Shown here: positions 11,401 through 16,989 of the stretch, in pieces
Layout of the letters: every line of letters begins with the position of its first letter
How positions within the stretch are numbered: the stretch's first letter is position 1
DNA from: Symbiodinium natans
Taxonomy: Eukaryota > Sar > Dinophyceae > Suessiales > Symbiodiniaceae
DNA: 31,542 bases
Direction: 5' to 3'
Assembly: GCA_905221605.1 (NCBI GenBank)
Contig: CAJNDS010002661.1
Span: forward strand, 292,501-324,042
The notes under the pieces: generated by a model
Seen by the model: only the letters and a program-made list of their open reading frames with translations
Database searches by the model: none
Told to the model about the DNA's origin: nothing
Program-made: the position numbers and the translations under genes

Positions 11401-13499
11401 CTGATCGGCAGTCGCCCGGGAATTTTCGGAAGTATGGGTTTTTCATTCAGGGCTACGAGGCCAAGTACTGGTGGTGGGACATCATCGTCAAGAGGCTCGA
11501 CGTCGGCGTCATGATGCTCATCACGTACACCTCTGTGGTGCCAACCCCTGAAGGCAAGCTCCTGTGTTACCCGGTGCTCTCGGGCTTGCAGCTTTGCCTT
11601 GCTGCTTGGATAGCACCCTTTACCAACGAGCAAGCCGGTGTGCTTGACGTGCTCGAAGTGGCGTTGCAGATCTCCCGCTTTCTCCTCTTCAGCACCGTGG
11701 TGGCGCTGATGGTCCTGTCGCCCAGCCATCTGGCAACCGCGGGGCTTGCAGTCGCAGTTCTGGTTCTCTTGATGGCCGCGGGCGCCTACCTGGTGGTCCA
11801 CGTGGCTTCACAGATATTCCGAGATGCCCGCGCCTTGCGCGGCTCCGGGGTGCGCCGCGGGAATGCCTTGATGAAGTTCATAGGCGCGCTCCCCCCCCCC
11901 CCCCGACATTTCTTTTCAGGGGTTTACATACAAAGGGTTTGGGCTTTTGAGGGTGTTTTTTTTGGGTGCCCTGGACCCTGAGGTTCTGTCAAGGACTGTG
12001 TCCTGAACGCTGCTGTGCCGCTCTTCAAGCAGGCCGAGGAGGAGAACGTTCGGCTGACATGGTCATTCGACCAGGGCGTGATGACGACAGTGAGACCATC
12101 TCCACTCCCGCGTACGGGATGCTGCTTGGACCGTTCTTACCTAAACCCTAAACGATAAACCCTACACCCTAAACCTTAAACGAGAAAACTTACACCCTAA
12201 ACCTTAAACGAGAAACCCTAAACCCTAAACCCTAAACCCTAAACCCTAAACCCTAAACCCTCAACCCTAAACCCTCAACCCTCAACCCTCAACCCGCAAC
12301 CCTCAACCCTCAACCCTCAACCCTCAACCCTAAACCCTAAACCCTAAACCCTAAACCCTAAACCCTAAACCCTAAACCCTAAACCCTAAACCCTAAACCC
12401 TAAACCCTAAACCCTAAACCCTAAACCCTAAACCCTAAACCCTAAACCCTAAACCCTAAATGGAGAGGGGAAAGCTCTCAATGACGCTTCTGAGGCTGGC
12501 GGATGTGGATGTTCCTGCGACGGCTTCGGGCAGAAGTGCTTCGAACGAGCGCCCATTATCAGCATGCCGTCCTCCTGAAGGCAATGTGGGGGTTTACGAA
12601 CTTAGGGGTTTAGGGTTTAGGGTTTAGGGTTAGCGGCCCCCTATTATAGAATATAAGCCCCCAAGTACTCGGATTCCCTTATGATGAGGACGTGCTTGTT
12701 GGCGTTTTAGCAGTAGTTGGTGTTGCTGTGAGGCTTTCAGCTCAAGGGTACAGGTGTTGCCTATTTCCAGGGCATCCTCACTTCAGGCGAGTGGTGAATT
12801 CACGGCCTTCTGCCTGGCTGAGTTGAAGCAGACTGGGCTGCCCTTTGAGTGCCTTGGGATCCTGTGCCGCCTTGCAACTGCAAACCAGCGGCTGCCAAAC
12901 CAGATTGTCAAGACGCGCATTGCGGAAGTGTGGTCCATGCACATGTCCTCACTTGCAGATGAGCCTGGGCCAAAGACATGCACGCCGCAAGATTTCGAGC
13001 GTGCAATGATGCGCTTGAGCCAGATGCCCCTCGAGGATGCCGTGCGGCTTGTCCAGGAGGCTGCGAGGCTGCGGAGGAAGGACAGCAAGGACCCCGAGCT
13101 CCTGAGCCACGAGGTCAAGACAAGCGATGAGGCAAAAGGTGGCGATGAGGCTGGGGGGAGGGGAGAGGTGTGGAAGGGTGAGTCCACCTGGTGAAGCTGG
13201 GGGTGTTTGACCCTCAGCCCCCTAAGCCTAAGCCTCCAAGAACTTCTGCCACTCGCAGCGCAGAGGCCGATGCCCTGCGTGACAGCCCTCTGGCAGATGA
13301 CCTTGGAGCCCCAGGCGTGGAATCTGAAGGGTCGAAAACATCAGCCCCACCCCCTTGTCTTACCGTTACTACTCTCTTGTCGTAATAGTTCTACTCTTCA
13401 AGTTAATGCCTGTCACCCCAGCTAAAGCCTGCAGATGACATCTACCTGAACCCCTCAACAGACCCGAGCCCAAGCCTTGCCAAGGCACTCCGTCTGACG
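104..13499 (+). CDS. Giant mosaic membrane receptor-like protein (whole gene model, about 17 exons)
   Basis: This entry ties together the exons listed below. The order is MAM, RCC1 x7, MAM x3 (the first short), RCC1 x7, SRCR, Kelch x6, Cys-rich GCC2/GCC3 modules, about ten membrane helices, then a charged tail, some 3,200 residues in all. Splice junctions were placed where a domain breaks in one frame and resumes in another. Reading phase agrees at 1613/1739, 2359/3301, 4224/4300, 5283/5409, 6045/6136, 6327/6481, 7419/7528, 8331/8468, 8562/8753, 10843/11004, 11885/11994 and 12089/12787. Donors are GT or GC and acceptors AG. MAM, SRCR and GCC2/GCC3 are extracellular modules in known families, so a surface receptor or adhesion role is inferred and the ligand is unknown. 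Both ends are uncertain: the gene may begin upstream of the window, and the last exons are weak. Two adjacent genes, split near 2.4-3.3 kb, are a less likely alternative. Confidence 0.6.
585..1613 (+). CDS. Exon 2: MAM C-terminal half and RCC1 repeats 1-4 (first propeller)
   Basis: The exon opens after AG at 583-584. The first 100 codons carry the AAILESPRF strand and the later LEYWSSESW and ALRFVA strands that recur in the MAM modules downstream. From about 905 there are four RCC1-type repeats, each with an H-(T/S)-C-A core, then (K/V)C(F/W)G and a G-x-LG(Q/L)G-like end. Known RCC1 repeats build seven-bladed beta-propellers. The paired cysteines in each blade suggest disulfides, which fits a secreted or lumenal domain. 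A GT-AG intron of 125 bp (1614-1738) splits blades 4 and 5 in phase 0. An apparent GTG start at 579 is only part of the splice acceptor. Confidence 0.7.
910..2201 (+). repeat. Duplicated RCC1 block, copy A
   Basis: This 1,292-bp block reappears at 4580-5871, offset by 3,670 bp with no length change. I counted roughly 27 substitutions (about 98% identity). The 125-bp intron inside is as conserved as the exons, with one difference seen. Both edges are abrupt. Confidence 0.9.
1739..2359 (+). CDS. Exon 3: RCC1 repeats 5-7 and start of the second MAM module
   Basis: The exon resumes with VTAAVDHSCALLEDG, completing a seven-blade RCC1 propeller with HSCALL, HTCAVL and HNCVLL cores and three CWG motifs. 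After the last blade comes CGFEVDACGW, the opening of another MAM module. The exon is ended after CAG at 2359, where a GC donor sits in phase 0 as in exon 1. The open frame continues past this donor through a microsatellite to 2629, so a longer exon with an Ile/Val-rich insert cannot be excluded. Confidence 0.65.
2354..2626 (+). repeat. Direct repeat of a 5' splice region flanking the microsatellite
   Basis: AGCCAGGCGCACTTGCC followed by a C-rich stretch and CAAACCT occurs at 2354-2378 and again at 2600-2626. Each copy carries a CAG|GC donor candidate (2360 and 2606), 246 bp apart, so both are in the same phase. Confidence 0.85.
2379..2599 (+). repeat. ATT/GTT/GTCATT microsatellite
   Basis: An ATT triplet run (about 2380-2470) passes into GTTATT and GTCATT hexamers (2470-2590). 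On the + strand it is open in the frame of exon 3 and would read as isoleucine and valine. It is best treated as intronic. Confidence 0.9.
2714..2773 (+). repeat. Interstitial telomere-type repeat (CCCTAAA)n
   Basis: About eight CCCTAAA units, the first and last slightly degenerate. This is the complement of the TTTAGGG telomere repeat known from plants and dinoflagellates. It lies inside intron 3 of the mosaic gene, so it is not a chromosome end. Confidence 0.9.
3301..4224 (+). CDS. Exon 4: MAM modules 2 (end), 3 (complete) and 4 (start)
   Basis: The exon begins after AG at 3299-3300 with VLVLQSPAF, aligned with AAILESPRF of exon 2 and in the same phase 0. It completes one MAM module. A full module follows from about 3600: CDFEAGGCPW, then SGSFGDGDW, FAYQLVGSARLEVHF and TTALRFTAF. 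A third opens at CGLEVEGG with CGW near 4130. MAM domains are extracellular adhesion and oligomerisation modules of about 160 residues. The exon is ended at 4224 because skipping 4225-4299 joins ILQ to VTSPASSP at the same place as the introns in the other two modules. Confidence 0.6.
4225..4299 (+). other. Short in-frame intron (75 bp, GC-AG)
   Basis: The segment has no stop codon and is a multiple of three, so it hides inside an open frame. Left unspliced it adds a hydrophobic run (LILLVTACISLL) in the middle of a MAM module. Its donor and acceptor follow CTGCAG and TATCAG, and its phase and position match introns 239-584 and 2360-3300. Retention as genuine coding sequence is the alternative. 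Confidence 0.5.
4300..5283 (+). CDS. Exon 5: MAM module 4 (end) and RCC1 repeats 1-4 (second propeller)
   Basis: The first 90 codons finish a MAM module (YMRFTYMMEGGSLQLEF, then TQALRFTAL). From 4580 the DNA is an almost exact copy of 910 onward, giving four RCC1 blades with the same HTCAVH, HSCAVL, HTCALL and CWG motifs. Only a handful of residues differ from the first propeller, for example N/S in the first blade and V/A in DLGN(V/A). The exon ends in phase 0 at the same duplicated intron (5284-5408, 125 bp). Confidence 0.65.
4580..5871 (+). repeat. Duplicated RCC1 block, copy B
   Basis: Partner of 910-2201. Similarity begins at GTCCCTCTGTGCTGGCGAGT and stops just after GGGCACCGGCAG, where copy A goes to a MAM module and copy B to SRCR. 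Confidence 0.9.
5409..6045 (+). CDS. Exon 6: RCC1 repeats 5-7 and start of SRCR domain
   Basis: Three RCC1 blades repeat those of exon 3 up to about 5871, where the two copies diverge. A new sequence then leads into LRIAGSSRLSGPIEILYGG and AWGLVCDDG, the classic opening of a scavenger-receptor cysteine-rich domain (family pattern: RL, G, G-R-VE-V, WGTVCDD). The open frame runs on to a stop at 6105, but the domain resumes in another frame at 6136, so a 90-bp GT-AG intron (6046-6135, phase 1) is placed here. The joined sequence reads VCDDGWDDAAARLACREL. Confidence 0.7.
6136..6327 (+). CDS. Exon 7: rest of SRCR domain
   Basis: It completes the SRCR fold: WDDAAARLACREL, then a glycine-rich turn, VQCLGTEVGLRNC, and HGWGNHDC. 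Together with the last residues from exon 8 (EAAGLSC) this matches the family pattern W-D-A-VVCR-LG, C-G-E-L-C and H-C-H-EDAGV-C. A GC donor follows G6327 in phase 1, and the intron (6328-6480, 153 bp) ends AG before GCCTC. The unspliced frame would run to a stop at 6408. Confidence 0.7.
6481..7419 (+). CDS. Exon 8: Kelch-type beta-propeller
   Basis: Six Kelch repeats are visible, each with R-x-x-H-(S/A) at the start, a D-P-x-(T/S)-R-x-(M/L)-(L/F)-(I/V)-(F/H)-(G/A)-G strand, and an L-x-x-Y/F then W later. Repeats begin near 6528, 6690, 6840, 6990, 7140 and 7335. The sixth is cut after SSYLG and finishes as DLWRF in exon 9, which fixes the GT-AG intron at 7420-7527 (108 bp, phase 1). Kelch propellers bind proteins or sugars. 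Here the position between SRCR and Cys-rich modules implies an extracellular propeller. Confidence 0.75.
7528..8331 (+). CDS. Exon 9: Kelch end, unassigned ectodomain, first GCC2/GCC3-like module
   Basis: After DLWRF closes the Kelch propeller there are about 200 residues with scattered cysteines (CLCRPDAFPLCSHS, CHLGYHCN, HLCWCPASRPCSF) that I cannot assign to a family. Several N-x-S/T sites are present. The exon ends in a Cys-rich motif, CPPGSYQVGAVCQECPEGHYC, typical of ephrin-receptor-like GCC2/GCC3 repeats. The donor is unsure. GT at 8332 keeps phase 1 with the acceptor at 8467. Confidence 0.6.
8468..8562 (+). CDS. Exon 10: short Cys-rich exon
   Basis: It encodes VTDCACLIGFYW, then CVSCPYGSSTAQ, continuing the GCC2/GCC3 pattern D-C-x-C-x-x-G-(F/Y) and C-x-x-C-P. 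The following 190-bp intron starts GCCGG after CAG, and exon 11 also starts GCCGG after GAG. The joined sequence STAQAGATSIASCFC is what the family predicts. Phases are 1 on entry and 0 on exit. Confidence 0.6.
8753..10064 (+). CDS. Exon 11: GCC2/GCC3 (ephrin-receptor-like) repeats and first membrane segments
   Basis: Repeated Cys-rich units include CPTGAYKEVVGNSLCSSCP and CPRGRYKEAVGDDGFC, separated by C-x-C-x-x-G motifs, then GSAGMLCAECPANW just before the membrane. Hydrophobic stretches follow near 9660-9720, 9780-9830, 9915-9985 and 10020-10064. This layout, Cys-rich repeats followed by a polytopic membrane part, is common in large protist surface proteins. The 3' edge is approximate (10040-10065). 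The frame continues to a stop at 10115 without domain-like sequence. Confidence 0.65.
10250..10843 (+). CDS. Exon 12: membrane helix and charged helical loop
   Basis: A strong membrane helix (LLVIVAIVLLSSAVVYVLVP) near 10280-10340 is followed by a basic run, RRQKKREAARRR, and about 130 residues that are Ala/Glu/Leu-rich and look helical, probably a cytoplasmic loop. The 5' edge is approximate: acceptor candidates are at 10236-10285. The 3' edge is firm, with CAT AAG then GTGAGT in phase 0 and the next exon starting AGG at 11004. Confidence 0.55.
10892..10943. repeat. Perfect 12-bp inverted repeat in an intron
   Basis: CGGTCCCTTTTT at 10892-10903 is the reverse complement of AAAAAGGGACCG at 10932-10943, with a 28-nt loop. 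It lies inside the 160-bp intron 10844-11003. A related GGTCCCCTTTTGGGG sits at 10862. Confidence 0.8.
11004..11885 (+). CDS. Exon 13: main polytopic membrane region
   Basis: It starts in phase 0 after CAG and encodes a basic linker, then at least five membrane segments, near 11150-11220, 11320-11400, 11500-11540, 11570-11620 and 11680-11800. Between them KYGFFIQGYEAKYWWWD resembles the G-Y-(K/E)-x-x-x-(Y/F)-WW-(E/D) signature seen after GCC2/GCC3 repeats in protist membrane proteins (family recalled, not searched). The frame runs to 11979, but low-complexity DNA with a 14-C run starts at 11891, so the exon is ended at GGC 11883-11885 before a GC donor. Confidence 0.65.
11994..12089 (+). CDS. 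Exon 14: short cytoplasmic exon
   Basis: It encodes 32 residues, DCVLNAAVPLFKQAEEENV and on to QGVMTT. It starts after AG at 11992-11993 and ends at a strong GTGAGA donor, both in phase 0. The acidic, helical content looks coding, but no domain is recognised. The overlapping ATG-started frame at 11966-12148 is less protein-like. Confidence 0.35.
12141..12460 (+). repeat. Interstitial telomere-type array with CCCTCAA variant block
   Basis: The array is 320 bp of CCCTAAA heptamers. The 5' part is degenerate, with CCTTAAACGAGAAA inserts at 12170-12215. A block of CCCTCAA variants, with one CCCGCAA, lies at about 12258-12330. The 3' part (12331-12460) is pure. It lies in the proposed intron 12090-12786. 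Confidence 0.95.
12603..12632 (-). repeat. Short TTTAGGG tract in inverted orientation
   Basis: About four TTTAGGG units face the opposite way to the array at 12141-12460. The 140 bp between them has no recognised feature. Confidence 0.85.
12787..13194 (+). CDS. Exon 15: C-terminal region, family not recognised
   Basis: After CAG the frame reads ASGEFTAFCLAELKQTGLPF, then MHMSSLADEPGPKTC and LEDAVRLVQEAARLRRKDS, ending Glu/Gly/Lys-rich. It is soluble and helical, with a phase-0 start that matches exon 14. A GTGAGT donor at 13178 (phase 1) may end it; if not, the stop codon ends at 13194. It could also belong to a separate small gene after the telomeric array. Confidence 0.4.
   Translation, partial: ASGEFTAFCLAELKQTGLPFECLGILCRLATANQRLPNQIVKTRIAEVWSMHMSSLADEPGPKTCTPQDFERAMMRLSQMPLEDAVRLVQEAARLRRKDSKDPELLSHEVKTSDEAKGGDEAGGRGEVWKGESTW
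13263..13499 (+). CDS. Possible last exons (13263-13385 and 13428-13499)
   Basis: Two short stretches look coding. One (ADALRDSPLADDLGAPGVES) follows an AG at 13261-13262 and would join exon 15 in phase 1. The other (PADDIYLNPSTDPSPSLAKA) lies between an AAG at 13427 and a GTCAGT donor at 13500. The joins are guesses and no domain is seen. Confidence 0.25.
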
Positions 13500-13528
13500 A
13501 GGTCAGTGTGTACATGTAAGTGTGGGAC

Positions 13529-13661
13529 CTTGGGATGTTCCCCCCAAGTTAGTAGGGATTGTAGTAACCCCTCCCCCCTCGTTAGTAGGGTAGTATGGGC
13601 AGGGGGTACTAGAATCCCTATTATATCAGGAGCTGCTAGTACAAGGAGGGAACATCCCAAG
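13529..13661. mobile_element. MITE-like inverted-repeat element
   Basis: CTTGGGATGTTCCC at 13529-13542 and its exact reverse complement at 13648-13661 form 14-bp terminal inverted repeats. An inner pair, TTAGTAGGGATT (13549-13560) and AATCCCTATTAT (13613-13624), continues the pairing with mismatches. The element is 133 bp, carries no coding sequence, and has no clear target-site duplication. Confidence 0.55.
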
Positions 13662-13763
13662 TGAGGACCCTTTGAACTGTCCGCACACGTGGCGCGCGGC
13701 CGGAAGTGCAGAAGCGGAGAGAAAAGGGGGGAGGAAAAGTGAAGCTTGAGGGAGAGAGAAATC

Positions 13764-13809
13764 AGGGTTTAGGGTTTAGGGTTTTTGGGGTTTAGGATTT
13801 AGGGTTTAA
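13764..13809 (-). repeat. Degenerate TTTAGGG tract
   Basis: About six TTTAGGG-like units, interrupted by TTTTTGGGG and TTTAGGATT. It lies at the 3' border of the mosaic gene region. Confidence 0.8.
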
Positions 13810-15114
13810 GAGGCGCTTCACAAGAATCCCTGAAGCTGGGATTAAAGGACCTTTAAACTTAAGATTGTTAAGCAAAGAGCAGGGCCTCATCTTCGCTCTA
13901 CACGAAAACCCACTCGAAGAGTAAGGGCTGTTTTTACCAATCCTCTTAAACACAATTCTGGTTTTGCTTGAAAGAGAACAAGGTAGGTCCTGGAGGCTGG
14001 GGTATGTGTTCGCCCCGTCGCAGAACCACTACACACACCATCGTCTGAAACACACAGCAGGGCGGCAAAAGCATCTCGTCAAGCACAAGGCAGGGCTCTG
14101 ACACGCAACACAGGGCAGCAAGCACCGAAATTGGTAGGTCAGTGTAAAGGGGGGTAGCATATTTATATAGGTATATATATACACATTTACTCATTCATTT
14201 ATCTATTTATTCATTTATGTATTTATTTGTGTATTCATTTTTTGTTGTTTTTATTTATATATGTGTATATATGTATATGTTTTTGCATATCTATAATTCT
14301 GTTTGTTCCAAATCTACTTGGATTCAGGAGCACGCGCAAAATTCACCGAAGGATCCTGCGTTTAGAACTCCCCAGGTGTCAATAGAATATCCGGCATGTT
14401 TGCTTCTAGCTATCTGACTTTGCACACGGCTGTGCATGACTATGAGACGACTTGGAGTTGAGAGTGTAGGAAGGGAGTAGTGGCAGCACTGCATATGGCG
14501 TACATTGCTTTCCACTGTGCAAAGACGCCCCTCCTAAGTAGCTAGCAGCTTGGATTGTCCTTGTCGTAGGTTCAAACGTTTGGACGGCCGCTGCTGCTGG
14601 TATCATCAAGCCTTGATGCATCTTGAAGCTCACAGAGCCAGAAACAACAGCAAGCTCACGGCAGGCAGTGTGTTGATGCACTTGCTTTTCTAGTTGCTCA
14701 AAAACATAGAGTCTGCCTTCGCTCTTCCCAATCAGAATTGAGATGCGCGCAGATAGCCTTCGCTTCTCTAGCTTCACCAATGCCGGGTGCCTCTACTTTT
14801 TTGCCTTCTTCTACGCTTTATGTTGCAAGTGGTATCAACCACCAAACCTGCAAGTAGAGTAGAAGAGCAACACGCGTTTTGTTGTGGTGATGGCAGCAGT
14901 CGTAGCCTTAGAAGTCGTAGGAGCAGATGGCCACGCCTGCTGCCCTGCTCAGTCCGGGCCCAAGGGAAGCCGAATGTTACCGGAGCGGACGTGACTGTAG
15001 TCGTTTCATGGCTCTTGTATAACTGCATCTTAATTTGCAGACGAGAAAGCGGGTGAGATTTAAGAGGGACTTGATTACCACTGCTCTACGCTCTTTGCAT
15101 GGCCCTGCGTTAGG

Positions 15115-15222
15115 AAATGTTTCCAAGGGGGGGGGGGGGCTGCGTCAGTTACCGATGGTTTCGTGGAAACATTTTTGGCGGTCGGAATTGTTACCAGGAG
15201 ACCTCCCCCCAGGCTTGGTAAC
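15115..15222. repeat. Cluster of two hairpins sharing an AAATGTTnCC motif
   Basis: AAATGTTTCCA (15115-15125) pairs with TGGAAACATTT (15164-15174) across a G13 run. GTTACCA (15190-15196) pairs with TGGTAAC (15216-15222). Related AAATGTTCCCGG recurs at 15362. Confidence 0.5.
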
Positions 15223-16710
15223 ATTTTAGCTTGTGTGTCTTGCCCACGCAAAGACCTACACATGCGTGCTTTAGTTCTCTGTCTCTTTCATGTCTTTGAA
15301 ATGTTACACGGATTGTGGGGTAGGTTTGCATGTTTTCCCAGATGCCCGGCGAGAGACCTGGAAATGTTCCCGGTAACTTTTCGGGGTCCCCCCCCCCCCT
15401 TTAAGGCAAGGGCCATCTCTTTGCTATGTCTCTATTGTGGCTCAGGGTCGCCTGCCCTGATGCACCATGCGGGCTTCCGCCTTCAGGGCTTAGCCTGCTA
15501 GCTGTTGTACATATTACTTGTGACACTATACTATGCTGTTGCTGTTTTGTAAGGCTTGTTGGGACAAAGCTTTCTCAGTTTTATCGGATGTGTGCAGGCT
15601 ATCCCTCGACTCGGGCTGGGCGATGAATTACCGGGTATGCTGTCCTGTATTCTTTGCAATCTGCATGTACGTTTCAGCGGTCCTGCCAAGAGCTACCGGC
15701 TCATGTAGCCTTTAGAGCCCTTGGGCTTTGCTTGACTCGGCCATGCAGACCGAAAGCGCCTCAAGCTCCTCTCTCTGTCTCTTCCAGTGCTGGCAATGCA
15801 ACCGACACACAGCGAAGTACCTTGACCGACTTGAATGCTCCAGATCCGAGTGCCCTGGCCCAGCCAAGACCCCTGCAAGCTCGCATCGGAAGCGTGTAGC
15901 TGTGACAACTGCGCCACCCAGTGCCCCTTTTGCAGGAGAAACGTCCAGCAGGAGGACTTGAGCAGCCAACAAACAAAGGCAGCAAGCAAAGCACGCGGGT
16001 TCTTACAGGTGCAGTAGCGCTCCCTGCTTTTCGGCAGCCCCGACCCTCTGCCTCATAGCTGTCCGAGTTCATTATAGTAGGGTGGAACTTACCCGCTGTT
16101 CGTATTGGAGCTGCGCTGCGAATTACAGCACGTTCCTTCTTCTGATCAGAGACACTGCCTTATAAAGTGTCCACACAAGGCTACCGACGCCATCGGCAAT
16201 ACCACACAGGGCTGCTCGATGACTGCCCGCAGCCGAGCCTCTCTCTGACGTATGCGCGTGTGTGCGCCTGCCATCAGCTTTGCGGGGAGGCTGCTAGCAA
16301 AGTGCCATGGTATGTGCAAGAGTGTTTCCGTTGATCCGTACGTCATGTCTTGTAGACTCGTGTGCAAAATGCATGTTCAGATTTGTGGTTGAATTCCGCT
16401 GGCAAGCATCTGGGAATGTTTCGAGCTTGGCTGTTGATATGCGCTTGGCCCATGCTGTCTTGAAGTGGCTAAGCGTTGGTAACTCCAGTACCTCTGGGGA
16501 GTCTCCACGTGGGCATGTGTGAGTGAGCACTGCCACAGTGTCCACTCAACGAGTCTTACTCCAGCTGTCCAAATCCCACCGCCCCCCTGTAAAACACCTC
16601 AAGTGCGAACTTACATGAACCAGGTTCACAGCAGCACGTGGTGATCGTGCGAGCCCCAGCCGCCGAGAGCGTTCAGGAGTTCCTACAAACATAGAGATCA
16701 GAGAGGGCCC

Positions 16711-16884
16711 GAAACCCTAAATACCCTAAACTTATCAACCCCCCCCCCCCCCCCCCCAACACCTGAAATCAATCCGATACGTGCTCTCCAGCCCCCTGCA
16801 GACTGCAAGCCGGGTACCGGTAGAAGTCGGTCTATGCCCGCCTCCCCCTCAGCGCAACGCTAAACCCTAAATCCTAAACCCTCC
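16711..16884 (+). repeat. Telomere-type remnants and C19 tract
   Basis: GAAACCCTAAATACCCTAAAC near 16711, a 19-C run at 16739-16757, and CTAAACCCTAAATCCTAAACCC near 16860. All lie within 300 bp upstream of the peroxidase start. Confidence 0.6.
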
Positions 16885-16952
16885 TACACCATTTGTCTTG
16901 CATCGGGGCATGTCGAGCAGGCACCTCCAAAGCCGCTAGCCCAAGCAACTTA

Positions 16953-16964
16953 CAGCCATTTTTT
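16953..16964 (+). repeat. Left copy of 12-bp direct repeat flanking the peroxidase
   Basis: CAGCCATTTTTT, repeated exactly at 18704-18715. The two copies lie 25 bp before the ATG and 64 bp after the stop codon. Confidence 0.8.
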
Positions 16965-16989
16965 ACCGAGTAGCGTTGGGTACGATCCA

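Larger units (their letters stand above)
13810..16950. other. Intergenic spacer, no convincing gene
   Basis: This 3.1-kb stretch holds an AT-rich patch of ATTT/TATT and TATA-like runs (14155-14300), hairpins at 15115-15222, C or G homopolymers (G13 at 15127, C12 at 15388, C19 at 16739) and short CCCTAAA remnants near 16711-16731 and 16861-16884. Short open frames occur on both strands, but none shows a domain or sustained coding character. Confidence 0.6.

Noticed and set aside
12141-12460. Chromosome end
   Set aside because: Coding-like sequence lies on both sides and similar short tracts occur at several internal sites.
14406-15028. Two neighbouring minus-strand open frames, one with a fairly protein-like stretch (KLEKRRLSARISILIGKS)
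   Set aside because: The start is not ATG, no domain or splice partner was found, and composition is not clearly coding. Kept only as a weak possibility.
16951-16970. Relic dinoflagellate spliced leader before the peroxidase
   Set aside because: AGCCATTTT matches the leader core, but only about 12 of 19 positions agree and the same core also occurs at 18705.
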